A stretch of DNA of 64,000 nucleotides, taken from assembly GCA_932521025.1 (NCBI GenBank), contig OW051470.1:4946501-5010500 (forward strand), in the 5' to 3' direction. The notes under the pieces were generated by a model, which had not been told where the DNA came from, searched no databases, and saw only the letters and a program-made list of their open reading frames with translations. The stretch is from Oscheius onirici. Its lineage: Eukaryota; Nematoda; Chromadorea; Rhabditida; Rhabditidae. Shown piece by piece: positions 40,892-50,527 of this stretch; position 1 is the first letter of the stretch, and every line of letters starts with the position of its first letter. The position numbers and the translations under genes are program-made.

Positions 40892-43795
40892 ATGGCAGCC
40901 TCGATAAGCACGGCCAACGATGGCATGATGAGTCGTCTAGCCTCCAATCACGAACAACGAGCAGCACTACAGATAGCATGCTACAACACTCTTCTTTTTG
41001 TTCTGGTACGTTTCTTTGAACAAATATCCCAATCCTACTCAGTTGGGAGTATGTCTCTGTGGTCTGTTCGCTCTCTACAACATGCTCTACATGTTCCTCT
41101 CTCCAATGTTATGGGTAAGAAAACTTTTGAACAATAACATTGGAAAATAAGGCTGTACTACTGGGAAGTGTACTGTTCCCCTTCAAGAGCAAGGTCACGG
41201 ATCTCTTCAAAGGTAGTTTTTCGAGAGTTATGTGGAGCTACTTTTCTCAGGATGGCTTGCTGGTTTGCAGGAAAATAAGACCACTTTGGTCATGGGTCTG
41301 GTCAAACTGCCATTCAACGGATTCTACAACCTGGCAGAGTTTTTCTACGAAACTATGTTCAGGTTTCCTATTTTCCTATTTTTTAATCCTTATTCAGCCA
41401 AACAGGAATCATTATCACGGCAGCCTATTTCTTGCTCAAAATTCTCAGCTATGAACGAACCTTCATGTACATTATTAGTTACGTAGGGCGAATGTATTCC
41501 GCTATAGACCAGTTCATTCTTTTTCTAGGAAAAACTTGGGTAAGCCAGTCTCTTAGTTCAATAAGTCGTCTATCAGATCTTTCCTTTGATGGTTCTCTAC
41601 GGAGCAGCCTATTTCGCCTGGATCTACGTTCAGGAACAAAAAAGCATAAAGAAAGTGGCCAGAGCTCTGTCTTGTCCTCTTTGGATTTATGGTCTGTCTT
41701 GGATTTCGCTCTACTTCGGTCCTCTGCGAGCTGCAGTCTTCGGCGGAACTGCTGCTGTACTCATACTCATTTCGCTAAAAGTTATCGGAGTCGAAGATCC
41801 GCCCAGTGAAAATGTATCAGTCAAGGGTGATGAGGAAGAAGAAGAGGAAAAGCCTGTCACCGAGCCTTCTGACACAGTCGTCAAGAGACCGGAAACGCAA
41901 CAAAGTGATTCCAGTATGTTATTATTTTCTCGTCATGACCAAGCTTCAGTTTTCGTTGACACCATAGACACTGCTCTGACCGGAGATCGACTCATCCGAA
42001 TCATATCCGGACTTTGTGCTCTTCTTTGGGTGGTCAGACATGATACAGCTCTCGTCATCTTGGCTATTCCTCTCGTTTTTGCTGTCATCAGAAAAACTGG
42101 TTGCTGCTCTTTTGGTTGTTTTTAATTATAACTTTTAGCGAATCATTTGGGACTCTCAACAACCGTTTACAATGGAATTGATGCTTTTTGGCAGAAAGAG
42201 TACCCTGTTCTGAAGAAAATGATCGACATCACAGTCGCAGGACCGTTGAGACAGTTTTTCAAGGTACCTTTTATAATGTTATATCAAAAATCAATTTTAG
42301 GTACTGTTCACTTCAGATCAGATGCTGGTAACCTCACTTCACGCCAAAATGGACGTGCTGTCGTCGGTTGTTGTAATGCTGCTTCTAGCCCTGGGAACTC
42401 TGTTTGGACTAGTCTTTGTTGGATTTCAACTTCACGGAGAAACCGTCCATCTTGTTCGTCTTACATCAAACGTCCTCTCGTCTCGTCCAGATTGGTTCGC
42501 AGCTGTTATGAACTATACAGAAGACCAGCTCGAGGAGAACAATATCGACATCGACAATTACGTGGAACAAGCTTATCAACAGGGCAGAACATGGCTGGCC
42601 ACTAATGCCCGTGCATTGACAGATGGAAAAGATCCGAAAAGAGCAGATATGTTGGAAGAACAGGTCAAACAAATGCTCGACAAAATTTATGCAATGTGGG
42701 AGGAACGAAATGTCACTCCTCCAGGTAACCAGTCTTTAATCAGTTCAAAAGCATAGTTCAGAAGCAACAGATTCGGCTGTGGCTAGAAGCGACTGGATGA
42801 CTCAGCTTCAAGGAGTCACAGACTTGACTGCCTTGAAAGAGGAGCTGAAACTCATTGTACAGGAAAATATTGATACCTTGATGTCGGTATGTGAACTGGG
42901 TGAATTGATCAAAAAGACTTGATAGGTATCAAAGTCAGTCTGGGCAATTCTGGCCGTGAATATTTCCTTCCTTTCCTCCATCATGGCCGCCTTCGCAGGA
43001 GTGATTCTCGGCTTCGGATTAGACATTTTAAACTTCCTCATTGAAATTGTATGATATTTCCTTTCCTTCTTTCTACTTTCTTCTTTTCAGATTGTCTTTC
43101 TTACCATGGTATACTACCTTCTGTCGGCATCCACGAGTAGATGGCTACCGATGTATTGGGCTTCGAGACTTACCTCAGCGTTTGGAAATGAGAAACCAGC
43201 CGGAAGCACTGAGATCACTTCGGCCATTGAACACGCCATATTGTCAGTTATCCATTTCAGAATCCAACTTATCTTTTCAGCGGAGTCTTCGTTCTTTCTG
43301 CCAAAATGTGCGTCTTCTATGGCTTGTATACGTACTTCGTACACAGTCTCTTCGATCTCAACATCGTCTTCTTACCATGTCGTAAGTTTTCCACTTTTCA
43401 CCTTTTATAAATCATTTTCTCAGTACTAGCTTCTCTGTTTGCTGCAGTTCCAATCATGGCTCCGTATTTCGTCTGCGTCTTTGGAGTTTTCGAACTGTGG
43501 CTAGTCCGAGGGGAGTCGGCAGCAGCTCTAGTATTCGCTCTGCTATCCTTAGCTCCCGTCATGTTCGCCGATGCTACTTTTTATCGGGAAATCAAGTACG
43601 TACTCTTCCAGTTCTACATCTCTTTTTAGAGGGTCGCATCCGTACGTTACTGGCTTAGCGATTATTGGAGGAATGTACTGGCTTGGACTGCAGGGTGTCA
43701 TCATCGGACCCACTATCCTGTGCTCCGTTCTAGTTTTGGTCAACGTCTATTTGCAGTTTGTTCAGCCAAGTGACAAAATCACGAAAATTGACTGA
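40892..43795 (+). CDS. TMEM245-like multispan membrane protein
   Basis: ATG 40892 (MAASISTANDGMM) opens a multi-exon gene with many hydrophobic segments. The N-terminal membrane region includes FLSPMLWAVLLGSVLFPFKS, a motif shared with TMEM245. Later regions match the same family: LLALGTLFGLVFVGFQLHG (about 42360-42440), the loop AMWEERNVTPP, and the C-terminal GSHPYVTGLAIIGGMYWLGL followed by GVIIGPTILCSVL, the conserved end of TMEM245 and of bacterial AI-2E family permeases. An acidic loop lies near 41810-41900 (DEEEEEEKPVTEPSD). Introns are mostly 35-50 nt. The stop is TGA 43793-43795, with AATAAA near 43902. The family has no settled function; transport is inferred from the AI-2E relatedness only. 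Confidence 0.9.
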
Positions 43796-44046
43796 ATCTC
43801 TAGTAATTCGAGTTTTGTAAATAGTTTACCCTTCCTTCTCTTCAACTGCCAAATCTAGTGCATAGGTCGCTTAGAAGTTGATTCTACCGGTGTTTCTCTA
43901 GAATAAAGGTTTCAGAAAAAAAACTTCTTTCGTTCCCTTCTTCAATGATTCCATGTCTTTATGACTCATTCCCCTTTCGGGAAAAATAAATCGAGCCCAA
44001 TAACTTTCAATTTCTTTCGACAGTCCGCTTTTTCGTAAAAATTGAT

Positions 44047-44759
44047 TTGGGACCAGCAGTAGTAAAAGCGTGCTACCTTGCATCTTATTTCCTTCTCTAC
44101 CGAAGAATACCGTGTCTTTCGAACTTCTCAACAATGTATCTCTGGATGTTTCCACAAACTTTCAAGAAAGCCACTTCGAGCAAAACCCCAAAAATACCTC
44201 TACGATTGGACATTAGAGATAGAACGGTTACGACGGCTTTGCTTCAAAGAATTTTTAGGAAAGTAGGTTGATTAGGTGACTTTACGAACACTTTAGATGG
44301 ACCAGGATACGGTAGTCAAACTCTACATGACTTCAAAATACGCTCAAAGCTGTGTCGAGAGCATCTGTCAACCAACTTTCTCCAGATATGCTGTCGCTCG
44401 GCAAGCCGAATACAAACTGTTACAGGTACTGTTTACTGTAATTTTTAACTGTTTGACTCTTTCAGATGAAGGTTTGCTCTATCCTTTTCCTCGAAAACTC
44501 TCAACCGGATCTGGATGACTGGATCCATCTTCTGGATAAAAGCCAGGTTATTCTGAGAAACCATGAACAGAATCTCAAAGACTTGAACTTGGCAGTTGGA
44601 TCCTTTCAGTTGAAGACAGACAACGTCTTCAGAAGAATCTACGAAGATCAGTACAAGGAACAGAAACGGCGCGTTCGGATGCTGGAGCAAGTGGTCGAAA
44701 ACTACAATTTGTTGAGAAAAGAAGAGCGGAGAAGTGCATTTCTTATTTCTGCTGGGTAA
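44047..44759 (+). CDS. Unrecognised coiled-coil protein
   Basis: The last two exons are clear: MDQDTVVKLYMTSKYAQS to EYKLLQ (44297-44425) and, after a 40-nt intron, MKVCSILFLENSQPDLDDW to the stop at 44757-44759. The final 70 residues (LRNHEQNLKDLNLAVGSF, IYEDQYKEQKRRVRMLEQVV) form a probable coiled coil. An upstream exon ending TALLQRIFRK joins in phase through a short intron whose acceptor is ctttag, but its start near 44047 is uncertain, and the protein could begin at 44297. I do not recognise the family. Confidence 0.55.
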
Positions 44760-44797
44760 AATGAAGTAAACGAATTTCTTTAATTAATATACAGAAT

Positions 44798-45178
44798 TTA
44801 CAAGAGTTTGTCTCGAATTGCGCATTTCACTGCCTGGTTTTGAATTCTGATCTGTTGTTTAGCCATGTTCACCGATTCTTCCAACTTTTGGCGTTTGCCT
44901 TCCATTTGTTCCATTTTCTTGTTGGCAAATTCGTTTAGGGCCTTTGGGTTGGGTTTCGGTGGAGGAGATGGTGGTTTTGGAACCTTCGGAGCTCCTTTCA
45001 CATCCTCATTCTTTTCCCCGCCAGGAAGTTTTCCATCGTGGACGGTAGAAGGAGGATTTCGAGGGGGTTGAGTAGGAACACCAATCACGGTGTATTTAGC
45101 CACCGAGGATTTTAGCACTAAAACTATTGTACTCAAACTAGCCTTACTTACTCTGATATCCGACATTTGAAGAGACAC
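44798..45178 (-). CDS. Small proline-rich, helical-tailed protein, unrecognised
   Basis: A single exon of 126 codons from ATG 45178 (MSLQMSDIRVSK). A short hydrophobic stretch (STIVLVLKSSVAKYTVIGV) is followed by a proline-rich centre (PKVPKPPSPPPKPNPKA) and a charged helical C-terminus (KMEQMEGKRQKLEESVNMA). The stop lies at 44798-44800. It converges with the coiled-coil gene, with 38 nt between stops. The function is not inferable. Confidence 0.55.
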   Translation of the reverse strand: MSLQMSDIRVSKASLSTIVLVLKSSVAKYTVIGVPTQPPRNPPSTVHDGKLPGGEKNEDVKGAPKVPKPPSPPPKPNPKALNEFANKKMEQMEGKRQKLEESVNMAKQQIRIQNQAVKCAIRDKLL

Positions 45179-45507
45179 AACGCGAGGAAAACATTTTTCA
45201 GGAGAAGCACTTGTTTGTCTGGCAGTGGTCGATGCCGGCCAAAATGGTAAACATGTTGACCCTCTCCGCGTATCTCCAATACAGACGAAATAACAAGAAA
45301 ACGGTTTAAAGTGAGAAACTCAAAACTAATCGAGGACTCAACAGCTATTTTCTGGAAAAGTTTGTTGACAACAACTTTTGGAGTTGACAGTGAATGCTCT
45401 TGAGGCGAGCAGACGAAGAGCCCCGTGATGTCAACATGTTTTCGAAAAGGGAGGTCTCCTGGGACGGGACAACAGGCAAATCTGCATCGTGTGTCTGGCC
45501 AATAAAT

Positions 45508-45888
45508 ATGTTGCGTACTGCTATGTTGAGACCGTCTAACGCTATTCTGCTCTGTCAAGCTGCTCACACCCGTACATAACCTTCTTTTCTATATTTACTC
45601 GGATCATTTTTTTAGCCAGTCAGTCGTCTCATGACGACAAGAGTCGTATTCCAGCCAGTCATTTCAACAAAGATGTCCGTGAACAGAAACAAAAGAAAGA
45701 GAGTGTCAGCGAATGGTTCGCGGAGAGAACAGCCTTGAAAGGAGACGCTACTGAAGCCAGCAAAAAGGCGAGTAATCCCTTCCAAAGGTGCAAACTGAAA
45801 GTTATAGGTTGAAGACTCCAAAGGAGGAAACAAAGAAGAGCTGAGACGTGTCAAGGATCGACTGAAGGAGAGTACTTATGGCAAGTGA
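45508..45888 (+). CDS. Small basic protein with possible mitochondrial presequence
   Basis: ATG 45508 opens MLRTAMLRPSNAILLCQ, an Arg-containing amphipathic start like a mitochondrial targeting peptide. A phase-1 GT-AG intron of about 45 nt (donor c/gtacat, acceptor tttttttag) leads to PSQSSHDDKSRIPASHFN and the charged helix VREQKQKKESVSEWFAER. A second intron, 45768-45807, has a GC donor (AAG/gcgagt) and acceptor ttatag. The last exon encodes VEDSKGGNKEELRRVKDRL and ends STYGK with TGA 45886-45888. About 98 residues. AATAAA follows near 45979. The family is not recognised; localisation is inferred only from the N-terminus. Confidence 0.6.
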
Positions 45889-46279
45889 AGCATGAGTTTG
45901 TCTTGAAATTTGTCAGTTTAATCGAATGAATTACTTCTCTTGTAAATAGTAACTAATACTTTTGAACTTTTTGATCACGAATAAACTTTCCCTTCTTAAC
46001 TGTCTATTAGGAGCATTCTGTTCAATGCACATCAGATGCTGCTAGAACCCTGTGTTTTTCTTACATTAACGTAGTAGAGAACAGTATATTTAGGAACCCG
46101 TCATGCAACGGAAAACGCTGGGAACATGAACGTAGTCGAAACGGTCGCGAAGGAACTAGAAAAGGAGCGACCCATCTAACAAAAAGATCGTGTGTACATA
46201 TGTATGTCAAAGTGCAATAAAGTCTCGAGATTGGACAGCTGTTCTTGTTGTTCAGACTTCTCATTAACTCTTGACAGAA
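45889..46279. other. Intergenic spacer
   Basis: Contains the probable polyadenylation signal of the left gene. The right end reads ctcttgacag just before the transthyretin-like start codon. Nothing else supported. Confidence 0.5.
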
Positions 46280-46733
46280 ATGCTTGCTCTGATCATCTTG
46301 GTTTGTTTCTCCTCATTCGAAAGTTCATTTGAAAAAAAGATCGTTCCGCCTTATTTACTGGTTGTTGGAAAACCAGAAACAACATACTTTACCGTCCACT
46401 ACATTCTGACTTGTGCCACCCAGAATGAATTCAACTATATCATCAAACTGATGGAGGTGAGTCAAGCATTCTTTTAGCTAGTCTATGGAGTTGTAGGCTG
46501 ATGTCCTTTCAGACGATTCGTTGGGCATAGTCCAAGGCAAATCGAACGGAACGGCAGAAGGATTTGTGACTGGGAACGACAAAGGAGACGGCGACTTGAC
46601 CTATGAGCCATATGCTCAAATTTTGCACAATTGTGGCGGGGAAGATCAAACGACGAACATCGTTCTCAACCCGATGTGCCAAGTCGGAATACCAAAATGC
46701 TCGTATAAGATTTCATTGAATTTAACAGATTGA
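46280..46733 (+). CDS. Transthyretin-like (TTR) secreted protein
   Basis: Nematode-specific extracellular family with a transthyretin-like fold. The N-terminus MLALIILVCFSSFESSFE is a signal peptide. The mature part has the family's beta strands: the segment ending YIIKLMEADVLSDDSL corresponds to the usual V-K-LME-D-LSDD motif, then GTAEGFVTGNDKGDG, YEPYAQILHNCGG and the closing CSYKISLNL. Cysteines at CATQ, HNCG, PMCQ and KCSY can form disulfides. One 40-nt intron (46457-46496) lies after LME. The stop TGA 46731-46733 is separated from the stop of the converging gene by 9 nt. Members are secreted; one C. elegans member (TTR-52) bridges apoptotic cells to phagocytes, but the role here is unknown. 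Confidence 0.88.
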
Positions 46734-46742
46734 GTAGACAGA

Positions 46743-47248
46743 CTAATGAAGAATGTCCCAGTTTCTCATCAGATTCAGAAAGAGATCGGAGAGTTTCTCG
46801 AGATCTCCGAACCTCTCCTCGAAGTATTTCTTCAGAGAATGTTGTACGAGCAACTTATGAGCCGGATGACTCATAACGTCCAGAAACGTAAACGCTTCGT
46901 CTGCAAACTTTCCAATAATCTGATTGCGAGTATTGAAAACAAATGAAAAGAAGTCAAACCTCTTTGAGCTCTTTTTCCTTACTGATAGCATCCTCAATTC
47001 GCTTCAGATCTCCAAGACGATACATTTTGATGGCATTGAGCCCTGCCTGGATTTTGGACAATTCACGCAGCTCTCGAAGTGACAGCTGAACATTCGTTTC
47101 TGAAGGTCAAATAGAAACATACTTGAGCGACAGTCCACTGCTTATCACTGTCGCTGATATCCTTGAATCTCTTGGCAACAAGAACCGTCAATGTTCCCGG
47201 AAACTCGCTTAGAAATTCGAGAAAGTATGTAAACGTGTTTGGCGTCAT
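46743..47248 (-). CDS. Unrecognised helical protein
   Basis: Three exons: MTPNTFTYFLEFLSEF to QWTVAQ (47248 to about 47122); LSLRELRELSKIQAGLNAI to EKELKE; then IIGKFADEAFTFLDVM to NLMRNWDILH with TAG at 46743-46745. The introns are 37-40 nt with good tcag acceptors. The predicted product is mostly alpha-helical, about 140 residues, with no motif I recognise. The acceptor tcttttcag directly upstream of the ATG suggests a trans-spliced start, or a further upstream exon. Confidence 0.6.
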
Positions 47249-47553
47249 CACTGAAAAGAATTCGAATAGAGATACGAAGCGAGTTCACATGTACAAGCTC
47301 GGTGTGGACCTTTTCAGACGAAAATCATAAACAACTGTATTTTTTCGACCTAGGGATAAACACGAGTGAGATTCGAATAGAGAGACAGAAAGTTGCGAAA
47401 CGGTCCGTCAACAACCCTCGTAAATGAATCAACTGGCATTCACTGCTACCATTTGTCATTGCCTGTCGCTCTCCGAACTTATGATTCCTCCAATGACTTG
47501 TCATGAGAACTTTCTCTTAATACATATACTACACTAACCGGTCTAACTAATAG
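47249..47553. other. Intergenic
   Basis: No supported feature apart from the 5' flank of the minus-strand gene. Confidence 0.4.
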
Positions 47554-47561
47554 GTGCGTAA

Positions 47562-47988
47562 CAGAGATGTGCGGGAATGGCCAAAAAAATTCCCGCGGGA
47601 ATGTTTAGTCTCATAAAATTTTCCAATGGTTTTCTTTTAAATCAAAAAAGAATATTCCCGTAAGAAGCAGTTTGAATGACGGGAATCGCGGGAATTTTTC
47701 AAAAACGCTAATTTCACTTATTTTCGTCGGGTTTTCGTTATGCAACTAGTTTTCGCGCTGGTTTTCAACAGGCTAATAGTCAAAAGGGCAGTTCTAAGCC
47801 AGTGACAGAAAAAATACGCCATATTTTGACGAAAAACTTGGTCCTCCTTTGATTTTTGCGGGCGAAAAACTCAAAAATAGCAGGAAAAAGATTCTGAATT
47901 TTCCCGCGGGAATTCTTGGTCTCAAAAATTATTCCCGCGGGACACGGGAAGGGAATCCCGTGACCATTTTCATTCCCGCACATCTCTG
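47562..47988. mobile_element. hAT-type MITE with 8-bp target duplication
   Basis: The left end CAGAGATGTGCGGGAATG is exactly repeated in inverted form at the right end (CATTCCCGCACATCTCTG). The flanks GTGCGTAA (47554-47561) and GTGTGTAA (47989-47996) form an 8-bp target-site duplication with one mismatch. An 8-bp duplication and CAGAGATG-type ends are typical of hAT elements. At 427 bp with no transposase frame it is non-autonomous. The interior holds several palindromic TTCCCGCGGGAA blocks (about 47588, 47899 and 47931), which would give strong secondary structure. Confidence 0.88.
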
Positions 47989-48029
47989 GTGTGTAACGTA
48001 CTCGACACAGAGGTAAAGGAAAAACCATT

Positions 48030-48103
48030 GGACCAACCGGGACTCGAACCCGGGACCTGTCTCATTGCAACTCAACTGCTCTATACCACTGAGCTATCGG
48101 CCC
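48030..48103 (-). pseudogene. tRNA-like gene or SINE head with defective anticodon arm
   Basis: Read on the minus strand, the acceptor stem pairs GGGCCGA with TTGGTCC (with G-U pairs). The D-arm/A-box is TAGCTCAGTGGTA, and the T-arm is perfect (CCGGG, loop TTCGAGT, CCCGG) with the B-box GGTTCGAGTCC. A T5 tract follows as a Pol III terminator (48021-48025 on +). The 18-nt segment between the D and T arms does not form a normal 5-bp anticodon stem in any register I tried, so a decodable anticodon cannot be assigned. It lies 33 nt from the right target duplication of the hAT MITE. Confidence 0.65.
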
Positions 48104-48805
48104 GCCGCGGCGCTTTTTCATCGAACCCCTACGTGACACGCCAAGCGTTACTGATGAAAGCAGTTCAGTTCAGTCATCTCTTGCTGTGTAATTCAGTAGA
48201 GGAGAGTCAATCGCTTTGTCTTGGAGTTCCTTCGAAAAGCTGCTAAGAAAAGCACGATTGATCTTGAGTTCAACATAGATGCACAATGTGTTCTCAATTG
48301 TTCTTTCCGATTTCCTCATCTATCCGGATATACAAGACATCGTTAAACGAGTAACCAACCCAGTTGTTTAAAGGAGGCTTTTAGATGAGTTACTACACTT
48401 GCCATAACGTCAAAGTTTGAAAGAGATGCTGTCAACTCGCTGGTCGTCGACGGCCTGTACCAACACAAGGTAGCGATGGAAAAATGGTTTATTCTGAAGA
48501 AGATAAGACTAAAATTGTGAATCAAAATAGCCAATACTTTCAGTTGAATTTAGTGGAAAAGAACACATCAAAGGAGGAACTGGTTGCCCTTCAGATGAAA
48601 TAGGTATTTCAAATAATGCAACTTGTTGTAAAAAAAAGTCGACAATATTATCACCGAATCTTTCTTTACTAAAGGGCACTGGTGCCCGTCTGTCCGTCTG
48701 TCTGTAGTGGTGTCCGCAGTTGTCGAGATTAGCGTAACCTGTCAAGTTTTGTCATGTTAATCTTTTATCGAACGAGAGTTTTGAGGGGAGCGCGTCTGGA
48801 GGGAA
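48104..48805. other. Repeat-flavoured intergenic segment
   Basis: No gene. At 48659 begins TCTTTCTTTACTAAAGGGCA followed by repeated GTCTGTCC units, which resembles the Helitron-like 5' end found at 48806. Confidence 0.45.
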
Positions 48806-49016
48806 TCTCTCTACTACTAAAGCGCAGTGGTGTCTGTCGTGGTGTTTGTCTGCTTGGGGAGATGTCCGTGGCCACGAACAAATCAGGACAAGTTGGCCTT
48901 TTTTTAGGATTAGATAGTTAGTTTTGAATTTAGAATAGGAACGAGAAATCAAAAAGTTTCGACAACTTCTGAGCGCCGCATGCGCCAAGGCGGCGACAGC
49001 CGTCGTAGACGGCTGG
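48806..49016 (+). mobile_element. Short Helitron-like element (tentative)
   Basis: The left end TCTCTCTACTACTAAAGCGC, preceded by A, resembles Helitron 5' termini. The right end has a 7-bp hairpin (AGCCGTC, gta, GACGGCT) ending in CTGG, which fits the CTRR terminus, and is followed by T. Insertion between A and T with no target duplication is the Helitron rule. The element would be 211 bp and non-autonomous. The hairpin abuts the terminus rather than lying about 10 nt inside, so the call is cautious. Confidence 0.4.
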
Positions 49017-49421
49017 TAAGGTGAGAGAAGCTGAAGGTGAAGTGAATCAGAGTGAGAGGATACTCAAACTAATCAGAAAGGTGATCGAGTTGTGGGAACA
49101 CGTCGATGTCTGAAACCAGTTTCTATTTCTATTTATTCGCAATGATCATATACTTGCTATATATTGCGCCATGCTAGCCTTCCATAGATCCGGATCTGTT
49201 CTTGCTGTTCTCCTCCAAATTTCTCCCAAAGGCTCCACGAACTCGTCTCTCCATCTAGACTGAAACCAGTTATCTTTACTTTTCTTCTTTCTGAAGTCAA
49301 AATGGAATAAAGTCATATTGTCTCCGTCTCAAGAGCAACTTTATTTATCTTTGCTGTGTTGATGTTCTCGAAGCCCACACAATTTTCTTTCCGAAAACCA
49401 TCTCTAACTTGTCAACAACAA
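49017..49421. other. Intergenic
   Basis: Nothing supported. Confidence 0.4.
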
Positions 49422-49870
49422 GATTGGCAACGCCCTTCCAGGGCTAAAGTAGAAATTCGTGACTTCGCTCTGTCACGGAGCCCTAGTCGTGGTTTCCTTT
49501 TCATTCCTCATTTGTTACTCTCTTCCACCTCACTCTCCCTGACCCTACAAAGAAACTGCCGAAATTGTATTTTAACCCGCTTCTTCCCAAGCCTAATTTC
49601 AAAATGTAGGACCTGAACGGGTCGCCAGGCCCGTTCCTATTTTAGCGAGCCTCACAATCAGTCCTACTGTACCTTCCCTTCACCCCTTGTCACTCCGTTC
49701 CAATTACTCCCTGTCCCTCCAAAGAAACCATAAGAACCCTTGGCGCACTTGCTTTTACCTGTCGCGACTTGTTTAAAACTACTTTGTGCACAAAGCTCCC
49801 CTCCTTATCCTCAATTAGAGCTTCAGACACACAGAGACCTCGGAGCGATTTAAAGTGGATATTCAGCTCT
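49422..49870 (+). repeat. Dispersed repeat family, copy B
   Basis: Begins with the conserved core AACGCCCTTCCAGGGCTAAA, then CACGGAGCCCTAGTCGTGG, a pyrimidine-rich centre, CGCGCACTTGC-like and CTTATCCTCAATTAGAGCTT blocks, and ends near TTTAAAGTGGAT. The same block order is seen at 50236-50527 and inverted at 58218-58578. No open frame or terminal inverted repeats were found, so the element type is unknown. Confidence 0.75.
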
Positions 49871-50235
49871 TATCTCGTTTTTCACTTGTCGAATTTAATC
49901 AAATTAAACTTTTATTGAAGTCATTGTTTCGTCAGTTGTCCGCTTGTACTCCCTTCTAGCAAAAAAAAAATATCCACATCTTTCGCACCAACTCTCAATT
50001 TCCCTTCTTTTTACACCTTGACTAGAATCTGGACTTGTCCCGAGCAACCCGGATCCGAAAGCTTCCGTCTTCCGCCCGAGGGATTCGGGACTCCGGAGTG
50101 ACTAGCAAATTGGGCATTGGTGGACTGAGGCAGTTTCAAGGCGTTTAGAGACTAGTGACTGGGATAAAGGTAGATCGTTACTGTTCGTCATTCGTTCTCG
50201 TCACTGTTACTGGAAGAGAACATTTTAGACACAAG

Positions 50236-50527
50236 GATGGCACCGCCCTTCCAGAGCTAAAGATTCCTTGTATTCGCCTATCACTTCTTTCTCGAACCCT
50301 CAGCCCTAGCTCTCCATCCCTTCTCCCCTTGTCACTCTGTTCCAGTCACCCTGTCCCTCCAAACAAAACCAAATCAAGTCGTTAGAACACTTCGCGCACT
50401 TGCTTTTCCTGTCACGTCTTGTTAAAAACTAATTTGCGGCCAAAGCCCCTCCTTATTCTCAATAAAACCTTCAGACACACACACACAGACGCGAGAGCAA
50501 TTTAAAGTGGATTTTAACATTTATTTT
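50236..50527 (+). repeat. Dispersed repeat family, copy C
   Basis: Same block order as copy B with a shorter centre: ACCGCCCTTCCAGAGCTAAA, CCCTTGTCACTCTGTTCCAG, TTCGCGCACTTGCTTTTCCT, then the ACACACAGACGCGAGAGCAA and TTTAAAGTGGATTTTA end. It lies about 370 bp from copy B in the same orientation. Confidence 0.75.

Noticed and set aside
44697-45178. Possible 34-nt intron near the start of the 45178 gene
   Set aside because: Removing it creates a stop codon; the unspliced frame is fully open.
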